In this document: one piece after another, positions 8,873-18,515 of the stretch
Layout of the letters: each line of letters starts with the position of its first letter
How positions within the stretch are numbered: the first letter of the stretch is position 1
Source: Bradyrhizobium sp. 149
GTDB taxonomy: Bacteria > Pseudomonadota > Alphaproteobacteria > Rhizobiales > Xanthobacteraceae
Assembly (NCBI RefSeq): GCF_023073915.1
Contig: NZ_JADPKK010000013.1
Span: 62,001 to 126,000 of the forward strand
DNA: 64,000 nucleotides
Direction: 5' to 3'
Position numbers and translations under genes: made by a program
The notes under the pieces: generated by a model
Seen by the model: the letters and a program-made list of their open reading frames with translations, nothing else
The model's database searches: none
What the model was told of the DNA's origin: nothing

Positions 8873-11800
8873 GACGCCTCCCGCAGCGCAGCCGCAATCG
8901 AATTGCGGCGCGTTCGCCAGAGCGAGGCCTCATGCAGACGCGTGAAGCACGTCTCCATCGCCGCCAGTGCCGCCGGATTTTCGCGGGCCATGAAGGCGCG
9001 GACGTCGTCATCGCCGAGCGTCGCATCGTAGTAGAGGTCGAACAGATGCGGCGGCACGGCGCCGGCCAGATGCGCGAAGGCGGCCATGTGCTCGAGCGTT
9101 GCCGTGATCTCGGCCGCCCCGCGAAAACCGTGGCGCATCATGCCGGCGATCCAGGCCGGATTGGCCGCGCGCGCGCGGACAACGCGAGAGATTTCCTCGG
9201 TCAGCGTACGCGCATGCGGCTGCTCGGGGCGCGTTGCGTCGAGATGATAGAGCGATGGTCCTGTTGCGCCGAGATGGGCTGCGGCCGCCGCAATGCCGGC
9301 TTCATGCGCGGCATAGTCGGCCGCGAGCAGAAGATCGGTTTCCGGCAAGTCCTGGACGTGCACGAAAGCATCGGCGGATGCGAGCCGCTTCTCGATACCG
9401 GCACGATCGAGCTTGATCTCGCCATCGGCCGAGAACGCCCACGACGATGCCGAGAGCCACGCTTCGCCGGCGGCTTCGCGCGTCTCGGGCGTGAAGGCGT
9501 CCGGGATTGCCGAGAGGCCCACGCCGTATTGTCCGGGACGCGGCGCGAACACGCGCGATGTGCGATGGCGATATGGATTTTCCTCGCCCTCGTCCTCGCG
9601 CGCCGACAGCGCCTCGGCTGCCGCCTCGAACAATTGCGCAAGGCCCGAGAAGACATCGCGAAACAGGCCGGAGACACGTAGCGTGACGTCGATGCGGGGC
9701 CGGCCGAGCTCGGCGAGCGCGATGATGTCGTAGCCAGTCACACGGCCGGAAGCGTGATCCCAGCGCGGTGCGAGGCCGGCCAGATGCAGCGCCATGGCAA
9801 ACTCTTCGCCCGCGGTGCGCATCGTCGCCGAGCCCCAGAGATCGACGACAAGGCCCTTCGGCCAGTCGCCGTGATCCTGCAAGTGGCGGCGCAGCAGCTC
9901 TTCGGCGAGCTTGATGCCTTGCGCATGCGCCGACGGCGACGGCACGGCACGCGGATCGATCGCAAAGAGATTGCGCCCGGTCGGCAGCACGTCCTGGCGG
10001 CCGCGATAGGGTGAGCCTGACGGCCCCGGCGCGATGCGCCGGCCGGCAAGCGCGGCACGCAACGCGTCCCGCTCGGCGTCACCGCAGGCGCCGCGGCCGA
10101 ACACGTGCAGTCCGTCGCCGAACTGGCTTTCCTTGAGATCGCAGACGAAGCGGTCGATCCGCGGGATCGCTTCGGCCGGCGCGGCCGATGCATCGAGGCC
10201 AAGATCATCTTCGAGGCCTGCCGCGCGCGCCTCGTCGCGGATCGCGGCGATCAGACGCTGGCGCCGGGCGGGATCGAGGCCATCGGCCGTCGAGTACTCG
10301 TCAAGGAGCTGCTCGAGCCTGCGCAACCCGTCCGGCACCGCTGATGCTGCCAGCGGCGGCGGCAGATGGCCGATCGTGACTGCACCGATGCGCCGCTTGG
10401 CCTGCGCGGCCTCGCCGGGGTCGTTGACAATGAAGGGATAGATGACCGGCAAATCGCCAATCAGGGCTTCCGGCCAGCACGCCTGCGACAGCGCCACGGA
10501 TTTTCCGGGCAGCCATTCCAACGTGCCATGCGCGCCCATATGCACGACGGCATCGCAGCCCTGCCTCCGGAGCCAGAGATAGAACGCGACATAGGCGTGG
10601 CGTGGCGTGCGAGCGAGATCGTGATAGTCGGCATCGCGCGTGGTCGCATCGCCACGCTCCGGCTGAACCGCGATAATCGACCGGCCGCATTGAATCGCAG
10701 CGAAATGGAACGCGCCATCGCGACAGCCCGGATCGTTCTCCGGCGCGCCCCAGGCTTGCGCGAGATCATCCTGCAAGGATTGCGGAAGGCGCGCGAGCGC
10801 CGCGCGGTAATCGGCGACGCTCCAGCTCAAATTCTGCTTGAGCAGCGCCTCGCCGAGCGCATGGACCGGCGCGACCTCGAAGCCGGCCTCCGCAAGGTCG
10901 GGCACCAAAGCCTCGACTGAGGCCAGCGCATCGAGACCAACGGCATGCGCGATCTGGTGCGGGCGGCCCGGATAGTTCGAGAGCACGAGCGCCATCCGCT
11001 TTTCGGCGGCCGGCTTCTCCGCAAGACGCCGCCAGGCCGCAACGCGCGCAGCGACGGCCTGCACGCGCTCCTCATCGGGCCTGTGTGCCAGATGCGAAAA
11101 CTGCAAATCGGGATCGCGCATCGCGGCAGACTTGAAGCTCACCACACCCGCAAACAGGCGGCCGTCGACCTCGGGCAGCACCACATGCATCGCGAGGTCG
11201 CCGGGCGACAGGCCGCGGAGCGAGATGGCCCAGTCCTCGCGCCGGGCCGTGGAGAGCGCGACCTGGAACACCGGGCAGGATGCGGCATCGAACGGGGTCG
11301 TCCCGTCGTCGCCCATCGCCGAGAACGCCGTCGCATTGACGATCGCGGCCGGAGGGTTTTGCGCAAGCTGCGTCCGCAGCCAATCCACAACGGCCGGAGC
11401 CTTCAGCGAGGTGACGAACACACCATGCGCGTCAAACCCGCGCTCACGCAGCGCGGCAATCAAGGCATCGATCGGACCGGTGTCCGCGGCGGTGAGATAG
11501 GAGCGATAGAACGTCACCAGCGCTCGCGGCTTGCCTTCGCAGGCCTGCGGCATTGCGATGACGCCGCGCGCGGGATCGTAAAAGCCCATCTCGGGAACGT
11601 TCATCTCGCCGATAACGGGGCCGGCATAGAGACCGGAGGCCAACGCAAGCTGCGCGATCGCGGCTTGCGATGCGACAGGGCCGCCGGTGTCGCAGAGCAC
11701 CTTGAGCCGCCGCAGTGTCGAGACCGGCAGGGTCGAATATGCATCCAGCCGCGTGTCGTCGCGGCCATCGGCCGGCAGCACCGCCATCACGATGCCGCGG

Positions 11801-12117
11801 TCCTTCGCCAGTTGCTGCAGGGCCGCGAGCCCATACGGCCAATAAGATTCACCGCCGATCAGCCGCACCAGGATGCCGCGCGCCTGCGCAAGAGTGCGCT
11901 CGATATAGGTGTCGACCGAGAGCGGATGACGCAGTTCTGCGAGATTGACGAGCCGCAGCGACGGCAGAGTGTCGCGGCCGCGGCGCCAGCCGGCCGCGAA
12001 CGCGGCAAGATCGGAATCCGAATACGAGAGCACCACGAGATCGGCCGGGTCCTGGCCGATGTCCCTTGGTATCGCGGTCTCCTCGAGACCGCGGCTCTCG
12101 CGGAAGACGACGTGCAT
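8869..12117 (-). CDS. cobN: Cobaltochelatase large subunit
   Basis: The large subunit of the ATP-dependent CobNST cobaltochelatase, which inserts Co2+ into hydrogenobyrinic acid a,c-diamide. The 1082-residue protein has the CobN/magnesium chelatase H blocks, including VVHMGAHGTLEWLPGKSVAL, LPVIYPFIVNDPGEAAQAKR and, near the C-terminus, SRVFAPRPGQYGVGLSAIPD. It is shorter than the roughly 1270-residue P. denitrificans enzyme, but no internal break is visible. ATG at 12117 overlaps the cobW stop. The AAA+ partners CobS and CobT are not in this window and are often encoded elsewhere. Confidence 0.94.
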   Translation of the reverse strand: MHVVFRESRGLEETAIPRDIGQDPADLVVLSYSDSDLAAFAAGWRRGRDTLPSLRLVNLAELRHPLSVDTYIERTLAQARGILVRLIGGESYWPYGLAALQQLAKDRGIVMAVLPADGRDDTRLDAYSTLPVSTLRRLKVLCDTGGPVASQAAIAQLALASGLYAGPVIGEMNVPEMGFYDPARGVIAMPQACEGKPRALVTFYRSYLTAADTGPIDALIAALRERGFDAHGVFVTSLKAPAVVDWLRTQLAQNPPAAIVNATAFSAMGDDGTTPFDAASCPVFQVALSTARREDWAISLRGLSPGDLAMHVVLPEVDGRLFAGVVSFKSAAMRDPDLQFSHLAHRPDEERVQAVAARVAAWRRLAEKPAAEKRMALVLSNYPGRPHQIAHAVGLDALASVEALVPDLAEAGFEVAPVHALGEALLKQNLSWSVADYRAALARLPQSLQDDLAQAWGAPENDPGCRDGAFHFAAIQCGRSIIAVQPERGDATTRDADYHDLARTPRHAYVAFYLWLRRQGCDAVVHMGAHGTLEWLPGKSVALSQACWPEALIGDLPVIYPFIVNDPGEAAQAKRRIGAVTIGHLPPPLAASAVPDGLRRLEQLLDEYSTADGLDPARRQRLIAAIRDEARAAGLEDDLGLDASAAPAEAIPRIDRFVCDLKESQFGDGLHVFGRGACGDAERDALRAALAGRRIAPGPSGSPYRGRQDVLPTGRNLFAIDPRAVPSPSAHAQGIKLAEELLRRHLQDHGDWPKGLVVDLWGSATMRTAGEEFAMALHLAGLAPRWDHASGRVTGYDIIALAELGRPRIDVTLRVSGLFRDVFSGLAQLFEAAAEALSAREDEGEENPYRHRTSRVFAPRPGQYGVGLSAIPDAFTPETREAAGEAWLSASSWAFSADGEIKLDRAGIEKRLASADAFVHVQDLPETDLLLAADYAAHEAGIAAAAAHLGATGPSLYHLDATRPEQPHARTLTEEISRVVRARAANPAWIAGMMRHGFRGAAEITATLEHMAAFAHLAGAVPPHLFDLYYDATLGDDDVRAFMARENPAALAAMETCFTRLHEASLWRTRRNSIAAALREAS

Positions 12118-13151
12118 CAGATACCGAGTCCTGCTCTAATTGCGGCCTCGTCGATATCGCCGTGCTCGCCGATCACGACGAGCTTTGATTGCCGCGCGCC
12201 CGCGCCCCAGGGCTTGTCGAACTGGTGGCGCACGCGCTCACCGACCGCTTGCAGCAAGAGGCGCATCGGCTTGCCTGCGACCGCGATATAGCCCTTGACG
12301 CGCAACACGTTCTGCTCGCGCGCCAGACGCTGGACCGATGCAACCAGCGCGTCGATATCGGTGACCTCAGGGAGATCAATCACGACGGAGGCAAAATCGT
12401 CGTGCTCGTGATCCTCCTCGCCGTCGTGATGCGAGGGGCGCGCGGCGAGATCGTTCTCCGCGGCAGCACCGAGACCGAGGATGAGGCGCGCGTCGATTGC
12501 ACCGTCGGTGATCGCCAGCATCGGCACGCGGCGCGGCATCTCCTTGGTGATCGCCGCCTTGGCTGCTTCGAGGCCCGTCGCACCCGCAAGATCCGCCTTG
12601 GTCAGCAGCACGATGTCGGCGCAGGCGATCTGGTCCTCGAACACTTCCGACAGCGGCGTCTCGTGATCGAGATTTCCGTCCGCCGCGCGCTGCGCCTCGA
12701 CGGCGTCAGGGTCGGGCGCGAAACGACCGGCGGCGACAGCCTCGGCGTCGGCCAGCGCGATCACACCATCGACCGTGATGCGCGAACGGATCGCCGGCCA
12801 GTCGAACGCCTTCAGCAACGGCTTGGGCAGCGCCAAGCCCGAGGTCTCGATCAGGATGTGGTCGGGCCTTACCGGCCGGGACAGCAACTTCTCCATGGTC
12901 GGAATGAAATCGTCGGCGACGGTGCAGCAGATGCAGCCATTGGCGAGCTCGATGATGTTTTCTTCCGGGCAATCCGCATCGGTGCAGGATTTCAGAATCT
13001 CGCCATCCACGCCCTCGCTGCCGAACTCATTGACGAGCACCGCGAGCTTCCTGCCGCCCGCGTTGGCGAGCAGATGCTGGATCAGCGTGGTCTTGCCGGA
13101 GCCGAGAAAGCCCGTGACGACCGTGACCGGAACTTTTGCGAGCGAATTCAT
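12117..13151 (-). CDS. cobW: CobW-type metallochaperone GTPase
   Basis: A 344-residue COG0523-family GTPase: Walker A TGFLGSGKTTLIQHLLA, the GCICC metal-binding CxCC motif (ELANGCICCTVADDF), ILIETSGLALPKPLL, LLTKADLAGA, and a His/Asp/Glu-rich run (HHDGEEDHEHDD) before the C-terminal domain. CobW is thought to deliver cobalt to the chelatase; its place directly upstream of cobN fits that. I took ATG at 13151 (MNSLAKVPV), which overlaps the upstream stop as ATGA; the open frame to 13712 reads through the neighbour and the riboswitch. Confidence 0.95.
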   Translation of the reverse strand: MNSLAKVPVTVVTGFLGSGKTTLIQHLLANAGGRKLAVLVNEFGSEGVDGEILKSCTDADCPEENIIELANGCICCTVADDFIPTMEKLLSRPVRPDHILIETSGLALPKPLLKAFDWPAIRSRITVDGVIALADAEAVAAGRFAPDPDAVEAQRAADGNLDHETPLSEVFEDQIACADIVLLTKADLAGATGLEAAKAAITKEMPRRVPMLAITDGAIDARLILGLGAAAENDLAARPSHHDGEEDHEHDDFASVVIDLPEVTDIDALVASVQRLAREQNVLRVKGYIAVAGKPMRLLLQAVGERVRHQFDKPWGAGARQSKLVVIGEHGDIDEAAIRAGLGI

Positions 13152-13522
13152 TCGGCGGCCTCCGGCACGACGGCCATGGGGGGAATGCGGGCAAGCGATT
13201 GCTTGCGGAAAATCTCGGGACGGCTGCGCCAGGGTACGAGGCCGTCCGGCGCGGCCGCATAGGCCGCGGCGCCCGCGACCACATCGTGCGCATTCGCATC
13301 CGACAGCCGGCCATAGACATAGGACCAGCGGCCGGGCGCACTGAGTGCGACCGAGCAACCCTGGTTGCATGCCGACAGGCATTCGACGGGAACCACGCTG
13401 ACACCGTCGGGCACGCCGGCCTCGAGGATCGCACCATGCAGGCGCTTGCCGGGTGTCGTCTCGCCCTCGCCAAGCGTCTGGCCGGCGCGGCAGGTGATGC
13501 AGACATGAAGTGTGACGGTCAT
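13148..13522 (-). CDS. DUF1636-like small Cys-rich protein (probable Fe-S or metal binding)
   Basis: A 124-residue protein with CITCRAGQ near the N-terminus and PVECLSACNQGCSVAL in the middle, so Cys-x2-Cys then Cys-x3-Cys-x3-Cys, like a thioredoxin-fold [2Fe-2S] ferredoxin. The family is recurrently found beside cobW/cobN, but its biochemical role is unproven; delivering cobalt or electrons is only a guess from context. ATG at 13522 follows GGAAGAA at good spacing; an in-frame start at 13669 would lie in the riboswitch and is rejected. It is the first gene behind the riboswitch and overlaps cobW. Confidence 0.85.
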   Translation of the reverse strand: MTVTLHVCITCRAGQTLGEGETTPGKRLHGAILEAGVPDGVSVVPVECLSACNQGCSVALSAPGRWSYVYGRLSDANAHDVVAGAAAYAAAPDGLVPWRSRPEIFRKQSLARIPPMAVVPEAAE

Positions 13523-13633
13523 CGCTTCTTCCAGAATAAACAGCGGGAAGCGAAGAGGCCCACGAACCGTTCTTGCGAAGGCCCGTTTCCCCGTCGCGGA
13601 ACACCCCGTCCGCCGGTCCAAAATCGTCCGCGC

Positions 13634-13822
13634 TGGCAGGTCTCCCGGCTTGCGGAGCAGGGTTTGCACCCTTTGATCCCCGCCTTCCCGATCCCAAGGG
13701 GATCAGTGGCATCGGGCATCTCTCCGGTCACGGTCGCGGGGGCGGCTGCATTTTGGAACCGAATCTTGCTGATTCGGACCCTATCGCATTCCCTCTTCGC
13801 CTGTCGTAGGACAGGAACCAAC
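13634..13822 (-). ncRNA. Cobalamin (AdoCbl) riboswitch heading the DUF1636-cobW-cobN-cobGHIJ run
   Basis: On the minus strand the blocks appear in the right order: GCGAAGAGGGAATGCG, then GCCGCCCCCGCGACCGTGA, GCCACTG, GGGAAGG and the B12 box AGCCGGGAGACCTGCC at 13635-13650. About 110 bases separate the box from the ATG at 13522, leaving room for a terminator or anti-RBS platform, which I did not fold. Cobalamin binding is expected to lower expression of the downstream genes. Limits are approximate. Confidence 0.94.
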
Positions 13823-13830
13823 GCCGCGCC

Positions 13831-13859
13831 ACCATTTGCCCCCGGCCGCCTCTTGTCAA
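13831..13859 (-). promoter_or_regulatory. Candidate promoter for the riboswitch transcript
   Basis: On the minus strand a perfect -35 hexamer TTGACA (13854-13859) is followed after 17 bases by AATGGT (13831-13836), a weak -10. Initiation about seven bases further on would start the RNA at the riboswitch edge. The -35 lies only 18 bases from the cobO start codon on the other strand. The -10 match is poor, so this is a candidate only. Confidence 0.4.
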
Positions 13860-13877
13860 GCCGAAGGACCCCATCCG

Positions 13878-14513
13878 ATGACGCCTGAACCGGATACCCA
13901 AACGGCCGAGGAAAACGACGCCCGCCACGCCTCGAAAATGGCGAAGAAGAAGGCCGCCCGCGACAAGATCATGGCGACCAAGAGCGGCGAAAAAGGCCTC
14001 ATCATCGTCCACACCGGCGCCGGCAAGGGCAAGTCCTCCTCCGCTTTCGGGATGATCGTCCGCTGCGTCGCCCATGGCTTCCCCTGCGCGGTCGTGCAGT
14101 TCATCAAGGGCGCCTGGGACACCGGCGAGCGCCGCATGCTCACCGGCCATTTCGGCGACCTCTGCCAATTCCACGCCATGGGCGAAGGCTTTACCTGGGA
14201 GACGCAGGATCGCGCCCGCGACATCGCCGCCGCGCGCGCCGGCTGGGAGAAGGCGAAGGAGCTGATCCTTGATTCGAACCTCCGCATGGTCGTGCTCGAC
14301 GAGATCAACATCGCGCTGCGCTACGACTATCTCGACATCGCCGAGGTGGTCGATTTCCTGGCGACGCAGAAGCCGCCGATGATGCATGTCGTGCTCACCG
14401 GACGCAACGCCAAGGACGAGCTGATCGAGATCGCCGATCTCGTCACCGAGATGACGCTGGTCAAACATCCCTTCCGCTCCGGCATCAAGGCGCAAGCCGG
14501 CGTCGAGTTCTAA
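13878..14513 (+). CDS. cobO: Cob(I)yrinic acid a,c-diamide adenosyltransferase
   Basis: Transfers the 5'-deoxyadenosyl group of ATP to cobalt. The 211-residue CobA/CobO/BtuR-type protein has the P-loop [32 protein letters not shown], and [16 protein letters not shown], with a basic N-terminal extension ([16 protein letters not shown]). ATG at 13878 was chosen because AAGGA lies about ten bases upstream. It diverges from the riboswitch-controlled operon and has no riboswitch on its own strand. cobQ follows after 23 bases. Confidence 0.95.
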   Translation: MTPEPDTQTAEENDARHASKMAKKKAARDKIMATKSGEKGLIIVHTGAGKGKSSSAFGMIVRCVAHGFPCAVVQFIKGAWDTGERRMLTGHFGDLCQFHAMGEGFTWETQDRARDIAAARAGWEKAKELILDSNLRMVVLDEINIALRYDYLDIAEVVDFLATQKPPMMHVVLTGRNAKDELIEIADLVTEMTLVKHPFRSGIKAQAGVEF

Positions 14514-14536
14514 AGACGCCAAGTTCTGAAAGCACC

Positions 14537-15985
14537 ATGGCGCGCGCATTGATGATCCAGGGGGCCGGCTCGGACGTGGGCAAATCGCTCATCGTCGCCG
14601 GCCTCGCGCGCGCCTTTACGAAACGCGGCCTGTGCGTGCTCCCGTTCAAGCCGCAGAACATGTCGAACAACGCGGCCGTTACCGTTGACGGCGGCGAGAT
14701 CGGCCGCGCCCAGGCGCTCCAGGCGCTCGCCGCCGGCGTCGAGCCGCACACGGACATGAACCCCGTGCTGCTGAAGCCTGAAACCGATGTCGGCGCGCAG
14801 GTAATCGTGCAGGGAAAACGCATCGCGACTGCCCGTGCGCGTGAATATGCGGCGATGAAGCCGTCGCTGATGGGCGCCGTGCTGGAGAGCTTTGAGCGGC
14901 TGAAGGCACGCGCCGACCTCGTGCTGGTGGAAGGCGCCGGCAGCCCGGCCGAGGTGAACCTGCGCAAGGCCGACATCGCCAATATGGGCTTTGCACGCAA
15001 GGCTGGCGTGCCGGTCGTGCTGGTCGGCGACATCGACCGCGGCGGCGTCATCGCGCAACTGGTCGGCATCAAAACGGTGATCGACCCGGACGATGCCGCG
15101 ATGATCCAGGGATTTGTCATCAACAAGTTCCGCGGCGATCCCACCTTGTTCGACGACGGCTACAAGCTGGTCGAAGAAAAGACCACATGGCGCGGCTTTG
15201 GCGTGCTGCCCTGGTTCGCGCGCGCCGGCGAGCTGCCCGCCGAGGACGCGCTCGGCCTGAGCGATGCGCGCAAGCCCGGCCAATGCAAGATCGCCTGTCT
15301 CGCGCTGTCGCGGATCGCCAATTTCGACGATCTCGATCCGCTCAAGCTCGAGCCTGGCGTCGATCTCGTGATGGTGCGGCCGGGCGAGGCGATCCCCGGC
15401 GACGTGCGCCTCGTCATCATCCCCGGCTCGAAATCCACCCGCGGCGATCTCGCCTTCCTGCGCGCCCAGGGCTGGGACATTGATCTGCTGGCGCATCACC
15501 GCAGAGGCGGCCATGTGCTCGGCCTCTGCGGCGGCTATCAGATGCTCGGACGCAGCGTCACCGATCCTGATGGCATCGAAGGTCCTGCGGGCGACACACC
15601 TGGCCTCGGACTTCTGGATGTGGAAACAGTGATGAGCCCGCAGAAGACGCTGACGCGCGTCGCGGCCGTGCATGCCGCGACGGATCAGCCGATCGAAGCC
15701 TATGAAATCCACATCGGCCGCACCGATGGGCCGGATCGCGCGCGGCCATTCGCAAAGCTGAACGGCGAACCGGAAGGCGCCATCTCACGCGACGGACGCG
15801 TGCAAGGCAGCTATCTGCACGGCCTGTTCACGTCGGATGATTTCCGCAAGGCATTTTTGACAAAGCTCGACATTCCCGCAGGTGCCGAGCCCTATCACGC
15901 CAGGGTCGAGAGCGCGCTCGAATCCCTCGCCGATCACATCGAGCAACATCTCAACGTCGACGGCCTGCTCGCGCTAGCGCGCTAG
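14537..15985 (+). CDS. cobQ: Adenosylcobyric acid synthase (glutamine-hydrolysing)
   Basis: Amidates the b, d, e and g side chains. The 482-residue protein begins [22 protein letters not shown] (P-loop GSDVGKS) followed by [11 protein letters not shown], the CobQ signature, and ends with a glutamine amidotransferase domain whose Cys is in [13 protein letters not shown], with SYLHGLF near the C-terminus. It probably forms an operon with cobO. Its last 12 bases overlap the end of convergent cobC. Confidence 0.96.
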   Translation: MARALMIQGAGSDVGKSLIVAGLARAFTKRGLCVLPFKPQNMSNNAAVTVDGGEIGRAQALQALAAGVEPHTDMNPVLLKPETDVGAQVIVQGKRIATARAREYAAMKPSLMGAVLESFERLKARADLVLVEGAGSPAEVNLRKADIANMGFARKAGVPVVLVGDIDRGGVIAQLVGIKTVIDPDDAAMIQGFVINKFRGDPTLFDDGYKLVEEKTTWRGFGVLPWFARAGELPAEDALGLSDARKPGQCKIACLALSRIANFDDLDPLKLEPGVDLVMVRPGEAIPGDVRLVIIPGSKSTRGDLAFLRAQGWDIDLLAHHRRGGHVLGLCGGYQMLGRSVTDPDGIEGPAGDTPGLGLLDVETVMSPQKTLTRVAAVHAATDQPIEAYEIHIGRTDGPDRARPFAKLNGEPEGAISRDGRVQGSYLHGLFTSDDFRKAFLTKLDIPAGAEPYHARVESALESLADHIEQHLNVDGLLALAR

Positions 15986-16951
15986 AGCCGCGGCCAGGCG
16001 CGTCCATTCGGATTCGCCGCCCGGAAGCCCGAGGCGCAGCCAAGTCGGCTCTCGCGCGAACGCGCGCGACCAGATCTGGCTACGCGCCAGCTTCTCCTGT
16101 GCGGCAAGCGCGTCCAGCATCCCGTAGAGACGAAACAGCGGCGTCCCGCCAACGAGCGTCCAGCCTTGCGACTGCACCATTCCGTCGAGACGAACGCAGT
16201 CTCGCGCAAGCCGCGCGGAGGCGGCCTCGGCCCAGGCATCGTCACGCAGAGCGCGGCAGCCGATCGCGATCGCCGCTCCGGAGACCGGCCATGGCCCCGA
16301 CATCCCGGCGAGCCTGGCGATGTCGGACGAATTGCCGAGCGCGAAGCCGAGCCGCAGGCCGGCAAGGCCGTAAAACTTTCCGAAGGAGCGCAGGATCAGC
16401 AGCCCCGGCCGATGCTCAGATGCAAGCGACAGCTGCGGGGTCACATCGGCAAAACTCTCGTCGATGACGAGACGGCCGACGCGCGGCAGTAGCGCCAGCA
16501 AATCCTTTGGCGGATGGCAACGGCCGTCAGGATTGTTGGGATTGACGACAATGGCGAGGTCCGCGCCAGCCAGCGCGTCGAGCGCGTTGACCTCTTCTAC
16601 TTCCCAGCCCGCGGCCGAGAGGACGCCGGCATATTCGTTGTAGGTCGGCGCGAGGATGCGCGCCTGGCCGGGCGATGCCAGTTGCGGCAGCAGCTGAATT
16701 GCAGCTTGTGCACCGCCAAGCGCGACGACCGGCGCGCTCGTGCGGTAGGCGTGGCGGGCCGCCTGATGCAGCGACTCGATCTCGGCGCGCGACGGCAACG
16801 CACTCCACGCGCGCAAGCTCACCTCGCCTACGGGATAAGGCAGGCGGTTGATCCCGGTCGACAGATCAATCCAGTCCTCAGCGCGTCCGCCGAAACGCTG
16901 CTGGGCCAGATCGAGATTTCCACCGTGCTCGCGCATGCGCTGTTCTTTCAC
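15974..16951 (-). CDS. cobC: PLP-dependent threonine-phosphate decarboxylase (CobC/CobD family)
   Basis: Makes (R)-1-amino-2-propanol phosphate, or otherwise supports its attachment to cobyric acid. The protein (325 residues from GTG 16951, or 320 from ATG 16936) is an aminotransferase class I/II fold: [15 protein letters not shown] at the N-terminus as in Cob[20 protein letters not shown], and the PLP lysine in [18 protein letters not shown]. The GTG start overlaps the cobD stop as GTGA, matching other junctions here, but the downstream ATG is equally plausible. Its 3' end overlaps cobQ. Confidence 0.9.
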   Translation of the reverse strand: MKEQRMREHGGNLDLAQQRFGGRAEDWIDLSTGINRLPYPVGEVSLRAWSALPSRAEIESLHQAARHAYRTSAPVVALGGAQAAIQLLPQLASPGQARILAPTYNEYAGVLSAAGWEVEEVNALDALAGADLAIVVNPNNPDGRCHPPKDLLALLPRVGRLVIDESFADVTPQLSLASEHRPGLLILRSFGKFYGLAGLRLGFALGNSSDIARLAGMSGPWPVSGAAIAIGCRALRDDAWAEAASARLARDCVRLDGMVQSQGWTLVGGTPLFRLYGMLDALAAQEKLARSQIWSRAFAREPTWLRLGLPGGESEWTRLAAALAR

Positions 16952-17925
16952 GCGAAGACCAGGATCGCAAGGATTCCGGCAAGCAGCAGCATGGCGCGGC
17001 GGTAAACCGTCAATCCCCGATCGATGTCGGCAGCAAGCGGATCGCGCGCACCTTCATTCAGCCATGGCTCGTTCGTGGTACTGCCGTGATAGTTCCGCGG
17101 ACCGCTGAGCCGCACACCAAGCGCACCCGCCATGGCCGCCTCCGGCCAGCCGGCATTGGGCGAACGGTGCCGGCGTGCATCCCGCGTCATGCAAGACAAC
17201 GCATCTGATCGCCGTGGGGCCAGCAGCACGAACAAGAATCCGGTCAGCCGCGCCGGAACGAAATTGGCGACATCGTCGATGCGCGCTGCGGCCCAGCCGA
17301 AGGCTTCGTGGCGTTCGGAGCGATGGCCGATCATGGAGTCCAGCGTGTTGATCGCCTTGTAGCCCAAAATGCCGGGCAGACCGAACACCGCGCCCCAGAA
17401 CACGGGCGCGACGATGCCGTCGGATGCATTCTCGGCGAGGCTCTCGATCGCCGCGCGCGCGATGCCGGCCTCGTCCAGCGCCAGGGGATCGCGGCCAACG
17501 ATGCGCGAGACCGCGTCGCGTGCGGCGGCGATGTCACCGGCCCGCATCGGGTTTGCGACGGCAGCAACGTGGTCGTGCAACGAGCGCAAGGCGACCAGCG
17601 GCCAAGCCAGGACGCCGACCAGCACGATTTGGATCCAGCCCGGGGGAAGCAAGGATTGAAGCGCCCAGCCGAGCGCGACCGAGAACGCGGTCACCACGAG
17701 CGCACCGGCGAGACCAGCGGCGCGGCGAAATGCCGGCGGATCGGACGGCCGATTCCAGCCGGTGTCGATGGCAGAGATCAGCCGGCCGAGCCAGGTGACG
17801 GGATGGCCGATCCGCGCGAACAGCCGTGATGGCCAGCCCAACAGGGCATCCACCGCCATCGCCACCACCATCGCGCCCGCAAAGCCCACAGCTGCCTCCT
17901 GTCCCGCCCCTGTTGCGCAAACCAC
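16948..17925 (-). CDS. cobD: Adenosylcobinamide-phosphate synthase, membrane protein (CobD/CbiB)
   Basis: Joins the aminopropanol moiety to the f side chain. A hydrophobic protein of up to 325 residues with several membrane spans, GHPVTWLGRLI near the N-terminus, ARAAIESLAENASDGIVAPVFW and GYKAINTLDSMIGHRSERHEAFGWAAARIDDVANFVPAR (quoted in two parts: GYKAINTLDSMIGHRSE and FGWAAARIDDVANFVPAR), which are CbiB signatures. The start is uncertain: GTG at 17925 or the ATG at 17871 that begins MVVAMAVDALLGW. It diverges from cobP and is coupled to cobC. Confidence 0.92.
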   Translation of the reverse strand: MVCATGAGQEAAVGFAGAMVVAMAVDALLGWPSRLFARIGHPVTWLGRLISAIDTGWNRPSDPPAFRRAAGLAGALVVTAFSVALGWALQSLLPPGWIQIVLVGVLAWPLVALRSLHDHVAAVANPMRAGDIAAARDAVSRIVGRDPLALDEAGIARAAIESLAENASDGIVAPVFWGAVFGLPGILGYKAINTLDSMIGHRSERHEAFGWAAARIDDVANFVPARLTGFLFVLLAPRRSDALSCMTRDARRHRSPNAGWPEAAMAGALGVRLSGPRNYHGSTTNEPWLNEGARDPLAADIDRGLTVYRRAMLLLAGILAILVFA

Positions 17926-18011
17926 GGCCAGAGCGCAAGCCCCCGGCTGGCGGATTTCGGCTTTGTCTTCGGCGGCGTTTGGTGATTAGTGCTGGCCGGA
18001 CAGGAGACTAT

Positions 18012-18515
18012 ATGGCCGTCATTTTGATCACCGGCGGAGCACGGTCGGGCAAGAGCAAGCGTGCAGAAATTCGCACGCGCGCCTTTCCCGGGCAGCCGGT
18101 CTATGTCGCAACGGCCGAGGCCCTCGATGCTGAAATGGAGGCGCGCATCGCCAGGCATCGCGCGCGGCGCGGAACCGACTGGATCGAGCGCGAGGTACCG
18201 CTCGATCTCGTGCCCGCGCTGCTCGCAACCGACGGTGGCGGCGCGCGGCTGGTCGATTGCCTGACACTGTGGCTCTCCAACCTCATGCATGCGGAGCGCG
18301 ACTGGGAGCGCGAGATGACGGAGCTTGCCGGCGCCCTGCCCCGCTTGAGCAGCCCCGTCGTCTTCGTCACCAACGAGGTCGGTCTCGGTATCGTGCCGGA
18401 CAACGCGCTGGCGCGCAGCTTTCGCGACGCTGCCGGGATCATGAACCAGATCATCGCTGATGCCGCCGACGAGGTCGAGTTTGTGGTCGTGGGCCTGCCG
18501 ATGAAACTGAAATGA
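18012..18515 (+). CDS. cobP: Adenosylcobinamide kinase / adenosylcobinamide-phosphate guanylyltransferase
   Basis: Phosphorylates adenosylcobinamide and adds GMP, activating it for the lower ligand. The 167-residue protein begins VILITGGARSGKSKRAEI (P-loop GGARSGKS), with YVATAEALDAEMEARIARHR holding the conserved His region, and VFVTNEVGLGIVP. ATG at 18012 is preceded by AGGAG at 18002-18006. The stop overlaps the cobV start as ATGA. Confidence 0.95.
   Translation: MAVILITGGARSGKSKRAEIRTRAFPGQPVYVATAEALDAEMEARIARHRARRGTDWIEREVPLDLVPALLATDGGGARLVDCLTLWLSNLMHAERDWEREMTELAGALPRLSSPVVFVTNEVGLGIVPDNALARSFRDAAGIMNQIIADAADEVEFVVVGLPMKLK

Noticed and set aside
1280..12291. Plus-strand open frames of about 440 codons opposite cobB (1280-2614) and cobN/cobW (10945-12291)
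   Set aside because: Shadows of well-identified minus-strand genes; composition is unlike real proteins.
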